A DNA stretch of 64,000 bases from Lentzea terrae (GTDB taxonomy: Bacteria > Actinomycetota > Actinomycetes > Mycobacteriales > Pseudonocardiaceae): contig NZ_QFWW01000023.1 of assembly GCF_003265345.1 (NCBI RefSeq), positions 1-64,000 on the forward strand, read 5' to 3'. Position 1 is the stretch's first letter. Each line of letters begins with the position of its first letter. Below are positions 1-9,144 of this stretch, in pieces. The notes under the pieces are model-generated. The model made no database searches. It saw only the letters and a list, made by a program, of their open reading frames with translations, and was not told where the DNA came from. The position numbers were made by a program, and so were the translations under genes.

Positions 1-21
1 GGTCGGGCCGTGCGGTTGGTG

Positions 22-1587
22 TCAGAAGTTGAGTTGCCAGGCGTCGAGGTAGCCGGCCTCCGAGGTGCGGTAGACGTCCTGCACCCGCAGCTTCCAGGTG
101 CCGTTGGCGAGCTCGGAGGAGGCGTTGAGGGTGTAGGTGACGTGGAGGTTGTCGGTGGAGTCGGTCAGCGAGGCGTTGCGCAGCCGGTAGGCGGTGCCGT
201 CCGGGGCGATCAGGTCGAGCTGCAGGTCGCCGCGGGCGGTGTGCTTGACGTCAACGGTGATCTTGAGGGTGGCGGGGGCGTTGCCGGTGCGGCCGGTGAC
301 GGTGATCGGGCTGGTGACCGTGCCGGTGCCGGGGATGCTGACGTTGGCGGTGTTGGCGAACGTCGTGGGAGCCGGGGCCGGAGCAGGGGCCGTCTGGGTG
401 GTGCCGACGTGGAGCAGGGTGTTGGGCGAGCCGGTCTGGGCGTTGCGCACCAGGCCGGTGGTGGCGGAGTCGATCAGGGCGGTGCGGACCTGCGCCGGGG
501 TGGCGGCGGGGTTGGTGGCCAGGTGCAGTGCCGCGGCGCCGGCGACGTGCGGGGTGGCCATCGAGGTGCCGCTCATCGAGCCGGTCGAGGTGTTGGAGGC
601 GAAGGTGGAGGAGGTGATGGACACGCCGGGGGCGAAGATGTCGACGCAGGTGCCGTAGTTGGAGAACGAGGCCTTGGTGTCGGTCTTGTCCACCGCGCCG
701 ACCGTGATGGCCTCGCTGACGCGGGCCGGGGACACGGTGCAGGCGTCCTGGTGCACGCCCTGGGCATTGCCGTTGCCCGCGGCCACCGCGTAGGTCAGGC
801 CGGAGGCGATCGAGTTGCGCACCGCCTGGTCGATCGAGGAGTTCGCGCCGCCGCCCAGGCTCAGGTTGACCACCGCCGGCTTCGCGGCGTTCTGGGTCAC
901 CCAGTTGATGCCGTTGACGATCTGCTCGCTGGTGCCGGAGCCCTGGCAGTTGAGCACCCGCACCGCGACGAGCTTGACCTGCTTGGCCATGCCGTAGGTG
1001 GCGCCGCCGACGGTGCCCGCCACGTGCGTGCCGTGGCCCTGGCAGTCCTGGCCGTTGTAGCCGTCGCCGATCGCGTCGAACCCGACGCGGGCCCGGCCGC
1101 CGAACTCGGCGTGCGCGGTGCGGATGCCGGTGTCGAGGATGTACGCGGTGACGTTGCTCGCCGTGGTGGCGTAGGTGTACTTGGTGTCCAGCGGCAGGTT
1201 GCGCTGGTCAGTGCGGTCCAGCCCCCAGGTCGCGCCGGACTGCGTGTCGCTCATGTGGACCTCGGTGACCGGCTGCACGTAGGCGATGCGGGGGTCCGCG
1301 GCCAACCGGCGGGCCTGGGCTTCGTTCATCTCGACGGAGAAGCCGTTGAGCGCGGACGACCAGGTGGTGCGGAGCTTGCCGCCGAACCGGTTCGCCAGTT
1401 CGCCGGCGGCGCCGCCGCGGCCGTCCTTGAACACCGCGATGTAGCGGTCGCCGACGACCTTGGCGCCCGGCACCGGCCGGATCTCGCCCTCGGCGGCCGA
1501 CGCGTTCGCCACGCCACCCGCACCGAGCAGACCCAGCACCGCGATACCGAACGTCGCCGCTGCCGCCACCACACGCGTTGTGATCAC
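22..1587 (-). CDS. Secreted subtilisin-like (S8) serine protease with P-domain
   Basis: Extracellular serine endopeptidase of 521 residues. A signal peptide (about 1-31, ending ANASA) is followed by an inhibitor-I9-type propeptide (about 45-110) and the S8 catalytic domain. Visible catalytic residues are Asp152 in LDTG, His185 in GHGTHVAG, oxyanion Asn272 in AAGN and Ser342 in GTSMATPHVAG. The C-terminal ~115 residues form a proprotein-convertase P-type beta domain. The start is GTG, preceded at good spacing by GGGAG. It is the last gene on this strand of the window and lies 84 bp beyond the histidine-kinase gene, so it may have its own promoter in 1588-1671. The layout is that of aqualysin/proteinase K-like secreted actinomycete proteases. 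The family call is secure; the substrate is unknown. Confidence 0.95.
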   Translation of the reverse strand: MITTRVVAAAATFGIAVLGLLGAGGVANASAAEGEIRPVPGAKVVGDRYIAVFKDGRGGAAGELANRFGGKLRTTWSSALNGFSVEMNEAQARRLAADPRIAYVQPVTEVHMSDTQSGATWGLDRTDQRNLPLDTKYTYATTASNVTAYILDTGIRTAHAEFGGRARVGFDAIGDGYNGQDCQGHGTHVAGTVGGATYGMAKQVKLVAVRVLNCQGSGTSEQIVNGINWVTQNAAKPAVVNLSLGGGANSSIDQAVRNSIASGLTYAVAAGNGNAQGVHQDACTVSPARVSEAITVGAVDKTDTKASFSNYGTCVDIFAPGVSITSSTFASNTSTGSMSGTSMATPHVAGAAALHLATNPAATPAQVRTALIDSATTGLVRNAQTGSPNTLLHVGTTQTAPAPAPAPTTFANTANVSIPGTGTVTSPITVTGRTGNAPATLKITVDVKHTARGDLQLDLIAPDGTAYRLRNASLTDSTDNLHVTYTLNASSELANGTWKLRVQDVYRTSEAGYLDAWQLNF

Positions 1588-1671
1588 TGAGACTCCCTTG
1601 TGAACATCTACCGTTTCGATGTCACAAGGTTCGAGGCCTCGAGTAGCGCGACCCGGTCGCGCTCGGTTGCG

Positions 1672-3744
1672 CTACGGTTGCGGCGATTCGGCCGACAAAC
1701 CGGCCGGCAGCACGATCGTCACCATCGTTCCCTCGCCAGGCCGGGACGCCACCGAGATGTCGCCGCCGTGCCTCTCCACGATGTGCTTGACGATCGCGAG
1801 CCCCAGGCCGGTGCCCTGGATTTCGTGCTCGATCGCGAGCGAGGACCGGAAGAACCGGCTGAACAGCCTCGGCAGCTCGTCCTGCGCGATGCCGATCCCG
1901 GTGTCCGCCACGGTGATCCGCGCCTCTGCGCCGACTTGGCGCACCCTGACCACCACCGATCCCGCGGCCCTCGTGAACTTGACCGCGTTGCTCAGCACGT
2001 TCAGCAGTGCCCGGTCGAGTTGGTTCGGGTCGGCCAGCACCAGGATCGGATCAGGTCCGACCTGGCGAACCAGGGTGATCCCCTTCCTGATCGCAGCCGG
2101 CTCGACGCTCTCCACGACGGCTTCCACGGCAGCACCGAGCTCCGTCGGCTCGACAGAGGGCTGGAACTGACCGGAGTCGATCTTGCCGACGGTCAGGATG
2201 TCCTCGACGAGCCGCAGCAGCCGCCCGGTGTTGCGCTGGATGATCGACGTCATCTCCCGCTGGTCGTCGGTCAGCTCTCCGGCGACCCCGTCCACGAGCA
2301 GCTCCAGGTAGCCCGAGATGCTCGTCAGCGGCGTGCGCAGCTCGTGGGACACGTTGGCGACGAAGTCGGTCTTGATCCGGTCGAGCCCGCGCAGCTCCTC
2401 GACCACCTCCTGCTCACGCGCGTACGCGTCACGCAGGGCGCGTTCGGCTTCCTTGCGCTCGCTGATGTCCTTGACGAAGGCGTTGAAGCGGTACGGACCG
2501 GACGACTCCGGTTGCCACACGTACAGCTCGATCGGGAATTCCGCTCCGTCGCGGCGCAACGCGGCGAGCTCGATCTGCTGACCGAGCACGGATCCTTCGC
2601 CGGTGGCCTTCAGACGTGCGATTCCAGTCACGTGGTCGGCACGGAACCGTTCCGGCACAACGGTGTCCGCGAGCAATCTGCCCAGGATGGCGGTGCGCGG
2701 CCAGCCGAACATCCGCTCCGCCGCCGCGTTCCACTCGGTGACACGACCGTCCTCGTCCAGCGCGATGAACGCGTCGTGCGCCGTGCCGATGATCGTCCGC
2801 AGCCGGTGCACGGTCTCCCGCAACTTCTTCTGGTCGTGCACCAGCTCCGCGTGCTCGGACATCCGCGCGACGGCCTGGCCCACCTCTCGCCCCAGTTCGG
2901 TGACCAGGTCGAGGACGCGCGGACCGGGGCGGCGGACGCCGGGGTCGTAGAACTCCAGCACGGCGACCACGCCGTCCTCGGAGTGCACGGGGAACGCGAA
3001 CCCACTGCCCACGCCGAGCTCCGAGAGGCCGAGGTCGCCCATCCACTTCGGACGGAGGGTGGCTGCCACCTCGCCGCAGATGCCGATGCCGGGCGGCACC
3101 GTCGTGTCCTCGATGATCTCCCGCAGCCGTCCGGAACGGCCGTCGTCCGGACCGTGCCACAACTTCGCCGACACCAGCTCGCCGGTGCCGGTGGGAACAC
3201 AGACGTGCCCGATCGGCCACCCGGCGTGGACGCACACCTCGTCCAGGCAGGACTGCAGCACCTCGGCGAGGTCGGACGTCCGCTGTGCCACCGACATCAC
3301 CCGGCCGCGCATCTCCACCGCGCGCGCCGCCTGCTCGGCGCCGAGCTCACGCTCGACCTGACAACCCAAGGCCTGCAACGCCTCCACCGCATCGTGGTCG
3401 AGGTGCTGGACCTTCTGAGCGGCGACGAACAGCACGCCGACCGGCTCCCGGTCGTCTCCGCGGACGGGCACGCCCGCGTAGAAGTGGACGGACCGCCCCG
3501 CGGACCGTCGCGGCTGGGCGAACACGACCAGGTCGTCAGCTTCCACGGTCTGCCTGCACAACGGAAGCAGCTCCTCCCGGCCGTGCGGCATGCCCCGCAC
3601 CTCGTGCAGGTTCAGCACGTCACCTTCGACGAGGGCGATGCCCGCGATGGTGGTCCGGGCGAGCGTGGCGGCGACCAGCACCGCCGGACTGAACCCCGGC
3701 CGCTCGGTCACCACCGGCGGCTGAGTCGTCGACGTCCTGTTCAC
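1672..3744 (-). CDS. Cytoplasmic GAF-GAF-PAS sensor histidine kinase
   Basis: Hybrid-free histidine kinase of 690 residues with no membrane segment. The N-terminal ~310 residues look like two GAF-type domains, followed by a PAS domain (about 325-440, ending FVKDISERKEAE). Then come HisKA, with phospho-acceptor His in SHELRTPLTSISGY near residue 467, and a HATPase_c domain with N box (NVLSNAVKF), DTGIGI and GTGLGL motifs. The GTG start overlaps the previous kinase's stop by 4 bp (GTGA), so the two kinases are probably translationally coupled. It is the last gene of the operon that starts at 9027. Likely partners are the two receiver-only proteins encoded at the operon's head. The ligand is unknown. 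Confidence 0.93.
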   Translation of the reverse strand: MNRTSTTQPPVVTERPGFSPAVLVAATLARTTIAGIALVEGDVLNLHEVRGMPHGREELLPLCRQTVEADDLVVFAQPRRSAGRSVHFYAGVPVRGDDREPVGVLFVAAQKVQHLDHDAVEALQALGCQVERELGAEQAARAVEMRGRVMSVAQRTSDLAEVLQSCLDEVCVHAGWPIGHVCVPTGTGELVSAKLWHGPDDGRSGRLREIIEDTTVPPGIGICGEVAATLRPKWMGDLGLSELGVGSGFAFPVHSEDGVVAVLEFYDPGVRRPGPRVLDLVTELGREVGQAVARMSEHAELVHDQKKLRETVHRLRTIIGTAHDAFIALDEDGRVTEWNAAAERMFGWPRTAILGRLLADTVVPERFRADHVTGIARLKATGEGSVLGQQIELAALRRDGAEFPIELYVWQPESSGPYRFNAFVKDISERKEAERALRDAYAREQEVVEELRGLDRIKTDFVANVSHELRTPLTSISGYLELLVDGVAGELTDDQREMTSIIQRNTGRLLRLVEDILTVGKIDSGQFQPSVEPTELGAAVEAVVESVEPAAIRKGITLVRQVGPDPILVLADPNQLDRALLNVLSNAVKFTRAAGSVVVRVRQVGAEARITVADTGIGIAQDELPRLFSRFFRSSLAIEHEIQGTGLGLAIVKHIVERHGGDISVASRPGEGTMVTIVLPAGLSAESPQP

Positions 3745-5762
3745 CGTGCTTCTCCCGTCCCGTTCCCCGGCAGGAGCACGGTCACCGTCGTGCCGGCGCC
3801 CTCGGCGGAGGTGAGCGAAACCCGTCCGCCGTGCCTGTGCACGATCTGCCGCACGATCGCGAGTCCTAGTCCGGAGCCGGGAATCGCCTGCTCGGTCGCG
3901 TTGCTCGCCCGGAAGAACCGGGTGAACATGGCGTGCTGCTCGGCTTTCGGAACACCCATGCCGGTGTCACTGACCTTCACCTCGACCCAGCCGTCACCGC
4001 ACCGGCGCGAGGTCGCTCGGACGTCGCCTCCGGCAGGCGTGAACTTGACCGCGTTCGACAGCAGGTTGGTCAGGACCCGGTCGAGCTGCGCCGCGTCGCC
4101 GCACACCACCAGTCCCCCGGCGTTCTCGTGCTCCAGGCGAACTCCACCCACGTCCGCGGCGGGCCTCAGCGCCTCGACGACACCGTCGACGAGCTCGCCG
4201 ACGTCGACGGGTTTCTCCTCCGTGATGACCGTGTCCGACTCGAGCTTGGCGAGCAGGAGCAGCTCCTCGATGAGTCCGCACAGCCTGATCATGTTGCGGT
4301 GGACGATGTCCAGCATCTTCCGCTGGCTGGCGTTGATCGTGCCGCCGTCTCCGTCGCGCAGCAGCTCCAAGTACCCGGCGATGCTCGTCATCGGGGTGCG
4401 CAGTTCGTGGGAGACGTTCGACACGAAGTCGGTCTTGCTGCGGTCCAGCGCCCGCAGCTCCCGGACGAGCAGCTGCTGTTCCTGGTACAGCCGGGCCTGG
4501 TCGACGCCGCGGGAGAGGTCGACGGCGACGTGCTCGAGCGCGTCCACCTCGACGGCGAGCCAGCTCCTGCCGCGACGGGAGAGAACCAGCACCCCGAACA
4601 CGCTCTCCCCTCGCCCGAGCGGCAGGACCAGCACCGCGGGGTGCCGCAGGGCTGCGGGCAGTCCCAGTTCCGCGGCCTTGTCGGCGTCGTCGACCTCGGT
4701 GCTGCGCCGGTCCGCGTACAGCCTGCGCAGCGGCGCCATCGGCACCATGCGCTCGTGCTGAGCGGTCGACGAGGCGAGCGAGGGGAGCTCCGGCCGATGC
4801 CAGTCCGGTACGACGAGCTCCGCGGAGATGTCTTCGGGTGCTCCTTCGGCCAGCCACACGCACACCCGCTCGGCGTCGAAGTGCTCCCCGATCTCCGCAG
4901 TGGCAAGCTCGACGACGGCGTCGACGTCCAAATGCTCGCGGATCTTCATGCCGATGTCGGCGGCGATCTCCCGGTGGCGCTGCCGTTCCTGCTCCACCGC
5001 CTGCAGTTCGGCCGCTTCGTCGGCCAGCGAGTTGATGGACCGCGCGACTTCCCGGAGCTCCGCGATCCCGAGTTCGGGGATGCGAGCCTGCGCGTCACCC
5101 GCGGCCCACCTCGTCACCGTGTCACGCAACGCGGAGACGGACCTGCCGAGCCGCCGGGCGGCCGTGACCGCCGAACCGGTCGCCAGCAGGACGGCGACGG
5201 CGCCGCAGCCGACCAGGGCGAGCATCGCCTGACGCCGGGTCGCGGCGCTGCTCTGCCGCAACGAGGCGCTGCTGGAGTCGAGTGACTCGGCAAGCCGGGC
5301 GCTGGTCCCGAGGAACTCGTCCATGACCGCCGCACCGGTCGACAGCCGCGACGCCGTGTCCGCCGTCCCCGGCCGGGCCTCTCGGACAACGGCGGTCACG
5401 GCGAACCACCGGTCCGCCAGCTCGGCCACCCTGCTGGTCGCCTGCCGCTCGTCCGCCACCGCCAACCGGACCAGCTCGTCCGTCACCTGGGCGTAGCTCT
5501 GGCGACCGCGGTCGTAAGCCTCGCGGAATGCCTCGTCGCCGTTGTAGGTGTACCCGCGCAAGCCGCGGGAGCTGTCCAGCATCAAGCCGCGCAGCTCGGA
5601 GTTCAGGTGCTGCATCGGCTGGACGCGGGAGGTCAGCTCCTCCACCGAGCTCGCGACCGTCGACACAGCTCCCAAGCCGAGCAGGAGCAGAACCACGACG
5701 ACGGCCACGAGCGGCCCGAACGTGAGGACGAGCAAGTGCCGGAAGGACTGTCCAGAGCTCAT
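3741..5762 (-). CDS. Membrane CHASE3-HAMP-GAF sensor histidine kinase
   Basis: Transmembrane sensor kinase of 673 residues. TM1 is about 12-34. The extracellular part carries the CHASE3-like signature RGLRGYTYNGDEAF near 66-80. TM2 is about 178-200, then a HAMP linker and a GAF domain (about 270-425). HisKA has His452 in SHELRTPMTSIAGY, and HATPase_c carries NLLSNAVKF, DTGMGV and GSGLGL. The reading frame stays open far upstream of 5762, but the ATG at 5762 is right: it overlaps the glycosyltransferase stop as ATGA and is followed directly by a membrane anchor. It is closely related in its kinase core to the next gene, which suggests duplication. It probably works with the receivers at 8306-9027. 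Confidence 0.93.
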   Translation of the reverse strand: MSSGQSFRHLLVLTFGPLVAVVVVLLLLGLGAVSTVASSVEELTSRVQPMQHLNSELRGLMLDSSRGLRGYTYNGDEAFREAYDRGRQSYAQVTDELVRLAVADERQATSRVAELADRWFAVTAVVREARPGTADTASRLSTGAAVMDEFLGTSARLAESLDSSSASLRQSSAATRRQAMLALVGCGAVAVLLATGSAVTAARRLGRSVSALRDTVTRWAAGDAQARIPELGIAELREVARSINSLADEAAELQAVEQERQRHREIAADIGMKIREHLDVDAVVELATAEIGEHFDAERVCVWLAEGAPEDISAELVVPDWHRPELPSLASSTAQHERMVPMAPLRRLYADRRSTEVDDADKAAELGLPAALRHPAVLVLPLGRGESVFGVLVLSRRGRSWLAVEVDALEHVAVDLSRGVDQARLYQEQQLLVRELRALDRSKTDFVSNVSHELRTPMTSIAGYLELLRDGDGGTINASQRKMLDIVHRNMIRLCGLIEELLLLAKLESDTVITEEKPVDVGELVDGVVEALRPAADVGGVRLEHENAGGLVVCGDAAQLDRVLTNLLSNAVKFTPAGGDVRATSRRCGDGWVEVKVSDTGMGVPKAEQHAMFTRFFRASNATEQAIPGSGLGLAIVRQIVHRHGGRVSLTSAEGAGTTVTVLLPGNGTGEAR

Positions 5763-7195
5763 GGCCGTTTGCCACCTCGGGGTGTCGGGACGGTGAATCC
5801 GCGCCGGGGCATGACTCCCCATGAGCGCTCGGACCGGCGCAGCGCCGCCCACATCCCCCACATGCGCCATCGTGCGGTCCGCTGCCGATAGCCGATGTTC
5901 TCCGCGAGCGCGGCGAAGAGCGCCATCCCGAGGTCCGCCCACCGGCGGTACCGGCGGAACGAGTACTCCTCGACGGTGAGCGCGCAGACGGAGATCAGGA
6001 ACGCGAAGCCGTAGGCCGCCGCCGTGAGGGACACCGCGAACGACAGGGTGATCGTGCCCGTGGTGAGTCCGAACACCAGCACGAGCGCCGCCACGAACTC
6101 GGCCAGCGGGGTGATCAGTTCGAACAACATGTGGTAGGGCAACGTGAACAGGCCCACGACGCCGTACCTCGGGTTGCCGATCATCCGCCGGTGCTTCACC
6201 AGGATCTCGGTGAGGCCGCGGTTCCACCGCTTCCGCTGCCGGCCGAGCACCAGTGCGGTGTCCGGCACCTCCGTCCACGACACCGGTTCGGCCACGAACA
6301 CGATCCGGTAGTCCTGCCCGTCGTCACGCATCTTCCGGTGGATCCGGACCACCAGCTCCGCGTCCTCGCTCATGCAGTCCGGATCGAGTCCGCCCACCGC
6401 CACGACGACGTCCCTGCGGAACAGGCCGAACGCCCCGGAGATCACCAGCAGCCCGTTGAACCTCGACCACGCGGTCCGGCCGAGCAGGAAGACCCTCAGG
6501 TACTCCACGGCCTGGATCGCGGGCAGCAACGTCGTCGGCATCCGCACGTCGACCAGCCGGCCGGCCACCACCCGGCACCCGTTGGCGACGCGGACGGCGC
6601 CACCCGCAGCGACCACCCGGAACGGATCGTCGAGGAACGGCCTGGCAACGCTCATCAACGCGTCCGGGTCCAAAATGGAGTCGGCGTCGACCATGCACAC
6701 CAACGGGTGCTGGGCAAGGCACAGCCCGGTGTTCAGCGCACGGGTCTTCCCCCCGTTGTCCTGACGCACCACGACGAGCGGGATCGCACGAACGGCCGGA
6801 ACGTACACCGACCGCACAACCCCCCGCTGCGGCAGCTCGTCCGAGACGACGACAGGAAGGTTCACGAGCTGGAACTCGGCTTCAAGCCGGGCGAACGTCT
6901 CGTCGGTGGACCCGTCGTCGATGACCACGACCTCGAACACCGGGTAGCGCAGCGCGAGCATGGCCCGTACCGCCTCGACGATCCCCGCTTCCTCGTTGTG
7001 CGCGGGCATCAACACCGACACGGCAGTGGTGAGCGGACCCGAGTACAGCTCGTCCACCGCCAGGAACGGTTTGCGCCTGCCCTCCCGCGCGAACTCCACC
7101 GCCGCGACCGACAGGAACACGAGGTAGCTGCAGTTGATCAGCAGGAAGTAACAGGCCGCCACGAGGCCCGCCACCTCGACGGCCTCCCTGATCAC
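5759..7195 (-). CDS. Processive family-2 glycosyltransferase, membrane-bound
   Basis: Integral-membrane glycosyltransferase of 478 residues, cellulose/hyaluronan/poly-GlcNAc synthase type. One N-terminal TM (about 5-30) precedes a GT2 domain. Visible motifs are VSVLMPAHNEE, VIDDGSTD, MVDADS (DxD), SEDAEL and QRKRW, the Q(Q/R)xRW signature of processive enzymes. Several C-terminal TM segments follow. The GTG start at 7195 is chosen because it follows GGGAGCGAGGG and lies just after the HEAT gene's stop; the upstream part of the frame lies antisense-like inside that gene. The stop overlaps the next kinase start (ATGA). Its product is presumably a beta-linked exopolysaccharide; the sugar cannot be told from sequence. 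Embedding between signalling genes suggests control by them. Confidence 0.88.
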   Translation of the reverse strand: MIREAVEVAGLVAACYFLLINCSYLVFLSVAAVEFAREGRRKPFLAVDELYSGPLTTAVSVLMPAHNEEAGIVEAVRAMLALRYPVFEVVVIDDGSTDETFARLEAEFQLVNLPVVVSDELPQRGVVRSVYVPAVRAIPLVVVRQDNGGKTRALNTGLCLAQHPLVCMVDADSILDPDALMSVARPFLDDPFRVVAAGGAVRVANGCRVVAGRLVDVRMPTTLLPAIQAVEYLRVFLLGRTAWSRFNGLLVISGAFGLFRRDVVVAVGGLDPDCMSEDAELVVRIHRKMRDDGQDYRIVFVAEPVSWTEVPDTALVLGRQRKRWNRGLTEILVKHRRMIGNPRYGVVGLFTLPYHMLFELITPLAEFVAALVLVFGLTTGTITLSFAVSLTAAAYGFAFLISVCALTVEEYSFRRYRRWADLGMALFAALAENIGYRQRTARWRMWGMWAALRRSERSWGVMPRRGFTVPTPRGGKRP

Positions 7196-7229
7196 GCCGC
7201 CCTCGCTCCCGTGCCATCGGCCCTGGTGG

Positions 7230-8309
7230 TCATGGATGGCTCCGAGCTGCCGCAGCCAGGCGCGCGTGGGTGATCTGGTCCCACGCCAGTGCCTCGGCGG
7301 CGTGCGCGGCGGCGGCCGCGCCGAGGCTGCCACCCGCCACGCTCGCGAGGGTGTCGCGGCCGTGGTCACCGAGCCTGAGCAACGAGCGGGACGCGTTGTG
7401 CGCCAGCCGATGCGGCTCCTCGGCGAGCAGGAAGCCGAGGGTGTCCGCGGCCGCGGGATCGCCGAGCACGCCGAGCGCCTCCGCAACCACGATCCGCAGC
7501 TCGTCGGGACTTCCACGGCCGACGAACCTGATCAGCACCGGTGCCGTGGCCGGGGTCCCCGTCCTGGCGAGCGCGCGTACGGCCGCCAGCCGGACCGGCA
7601 GTTCGGCGTCCTCGTGCAGAAGACGGACGAGCAAGGGGAACGCGGCCACCACGCCTCCGCATCCCAGCACCTCCGCCGCCACCGCCCGAACCGTCGCATG
7701 TGGATGGTTCAGCGCGTCGACGAGCACAGGATGCGCGGCGGCACCCAGCGCCAGCAACGCGTGCGCCACGACGTGCGGCGGCACCGGCCGGGAGCAGCTG
7801 AGGCCGCCCAGCAACGGCCGGGCGGCCCGCGCGTCCGCGAGGACGCCCAGTGTCCTGGCGGCCGCCACCCGCACCTCCGCACGCGGGTCTCCCATCAGCG
7901 ACACCACCTGGGGCAGGTCTTCGCTGCTGCGCAACAACCCCACCACGCGGACGGCCTCGATCCGCAGGTGGGCTCGTCTGGAGCGCAGGCCACGTCGTGC
8001 CGAGTCGAGGACCCCGCGGCGGGTGAGCAGCTCGACGAGCAGCTCACGCGCCGCGCCGCTCACGTTGCCCAGCAAGGAGATCACGGTCGGCTCCACCGCG
8101 CCCCAGGCCCGGTGGTCCAGCGCGACCAGCTCCGAGAGCACTTCCGGATCGCCGAGCAACCGGAAGACCAGCGGCCGCAACCGCTGCGCCTCGTGCTCAC
8201 GGCGAGCCCGGCGGCGCGCCGATGCCACGTGGTGCACCGTGATGAGCAGCCCCAGTACCAGACTCGACACCGCACCCGCCAGCACTACGGCGGAGCCCAC
8301 CGAACTCAT
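7230..8309 (-). CDS. Membrane-anchored HEAT-repeat protein
   Basis: Protein of 359 residues. An N-terminal TM (SAVVLAGAVSSLVLGLLITV, about 5-24) and a basic cytoplasmic linker are followed by roughly eight HEAT/PBS-lyase-like alpha repeats such as LMGDPRAEVRVAAARTLGVL and LVRLLHEDAELPVRLAAVRAL. These repeats normally form protein-binding superhelices. There is no catalytic motif. The ATG at 8309 overlaps the upstream receiver stop (ATGA). The glycosyltransferase starts 34 bp after its end. I infer an adaptor that couples the receivers or kinases to the glycosyltransferase at the membrane; that role is not shown by the sequence. Confidence 0.85.
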   Translation of the reverse strand: MSSVGSAVVLAGAVSSLVLGLLITVHHVASARRRARREHEAQRLRPLVFRLLGDPEVLSELVALDHRAWGAVEPTVISLLGNVSGAARELLVELLTRRGVLDSARRGLRSRRAHLRIEAVRVVGLLRSSEDLPQVVSLMGDPRAEVRVAAARTLGVLADARAARPLLGGLSCSRPVPPHVVAHALLALGAAAHPVLVDALNHPHATVRAVAAEVLGCGGVVAAFPLLVRLLHEDAELPVRLAAVRALARTGTPATAPVLIRFVGRGSPDELRIVVAEALGVLGDPAAADTLGFLLAEEPHRLAHNASRSLLRLGDHGRDTLASVAGGSLGAAAAAHAAEALAWDQITHARLAAAARSHP

Positions 8310-8680
8310 GGGCCGACCCTGGCGAGCACGGCGTGCACGCGGCTGAGCAGTTCGCGGGGACTGAACGGCTTCGTCACGTAGTCGTCGGCACCCACGCCGA
8401 AGCCGGACTCGACGTCGGCCTCCTGCGCGCGAGCGGTCAGCAGGATCACCGGCAGGGTCTTCGTCGCGTGCTCGGACCGCAGTCTCTGACAGACGTCGAG
8501 TCCTGACATGCCGGGCATCATCACGTCGAGGATGACGAGATCCGGGCGCTCCGCCGCCACCGCGTCGAGCGCGGCCGACCCGTCGGCGACGGCCGTGACG
8601 TCGAACCCGTCCTGCATCAGCTTGAACACCAGCAGATCGCGGATGTCGGCGTCGTCCTCCGCGATGAGCACGGCGGTCAT
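8306..8680 (-). CDS. Receiver-only response regulator (CheY-like)
   Basis: A single receiver domain of 124 residues with all key positions: acidic pair EDD near the N-terminus (VLIAEDDADI), phospho-acceptor Asp in VILDVMMPGMSG, Thr in LLTARA and Lys in VTKPFSP. It has no output domain, so it must act by protein contact, possibly on the HEAT protein encoded immediately downstream (ATGA overlap) or as a phosphorelay step for the two kinases. The start at 8680 overlaps the stop of the other receiver gene by 4 bp; the frame stays open further upstream, but that part is antisense-like noise over the neighbouring gene. Confidence 0.93.
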   Translation of the reverse strand: MTAVLIAEDDADIRDLLVFKLMQDGFDVTAVADGSAALDAVAAERPDLVILDVMMPGMSGLDVCQRLRSEHATKTLPVILLTARAQEADVESGFGVGADDYVTKPFSPRELLSRVHAVLARVGP

Positions 8681-9027
8681 GACACACTCCCAAGTGCCGC
8701 CCACACGGCGGCGCGGTCGAACGGTTTGAGCAGCATTCCGTCGACGTCGTCGACGCGGATGTCCGCGGGATCGAGCATCGAGGTGACGAAGACCTGACAG
8801 TGCCGGGTTCGCTGGTGCGACCGCAGTTCGCGGATCACCCACCGCCCGTCCTTGCCGGGCAGCACGATGTCGACGACCACCGCGTCCGGTGGATCGGCCA
8901 GCGCCAGGTCGAGCCCTCGCTCTCCGGTCTGCGCGAGCACGACCTCGTGCCCCATGGCCCGCAAGTGGCGCGCCAGCAGACCGAGGATGTCCTGATCGTC
9001 CTCGATCACCAGCACCTTCGCGACCAC
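8677..9027 (-). CDS. Receiver-only response regulator, first gene of signalling operon
   Basis: A 116-residue CheY-like receiver. The acidic pair is IEDDQD, the phospho-acceptor Asp lies in AVVVDIVLPGKDG, Ser/Thr in VFVTSM and the conserved Lys in MLLKPFD. It heads a six-gene minus-strand operon: receiver, receiver, HEAT protein, glycosyltransferase, kinase, kinase. Four of the five junctions are 4-bp overlaps. The ~117 bp between it and the NarL-type gene should hold the operon promoter. No output domain is present. Confidence 0.92.
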   Translation of the reverse strand: MVAKVLVIEDDQDILGLLARHLRAMGHEVVLAQTGERGLDLALADPPDAVVVDIVLPGKDGRWVIRELRSHQRTRHCQVFVTSMLDPADIRVDDVDGMLLKPFDRAAVWAALGSVS

Positions 9028-9144
9028 GGGGCACCTCCGGTCACTCTGCTCACGCCTGCCGGAACCGCCCGGAGACCCGATGCTGACACAGGGTTCGCGG
9101 TGCCAGGCCGCTCAATACCGCAAACTGGTGACCGTCCACTGTGG

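Noticed and set aside
10-1590. Long plus-strand open frame opposite the protease gene
   Set aside because: Arg/Gly/Val-rich shadow of the minus-strand gene; the minus frame has a signal peptide, catalytic triad and P-domain.
1600-4761. 1053-codon plus-strand open frame opposite the two kinases
   Set aside because: Composition is that of an antisense frame in high-GC DNA; both kinases are complete on the other strand.
5763-6278. Upstream extension of the CHASE3 kinase frame
   Set aside because: It lies within the glycosyltransferase gene in an antisense-like composition; the ATG at 5762 overlaps the preceding stop and starts at the membrane helix.
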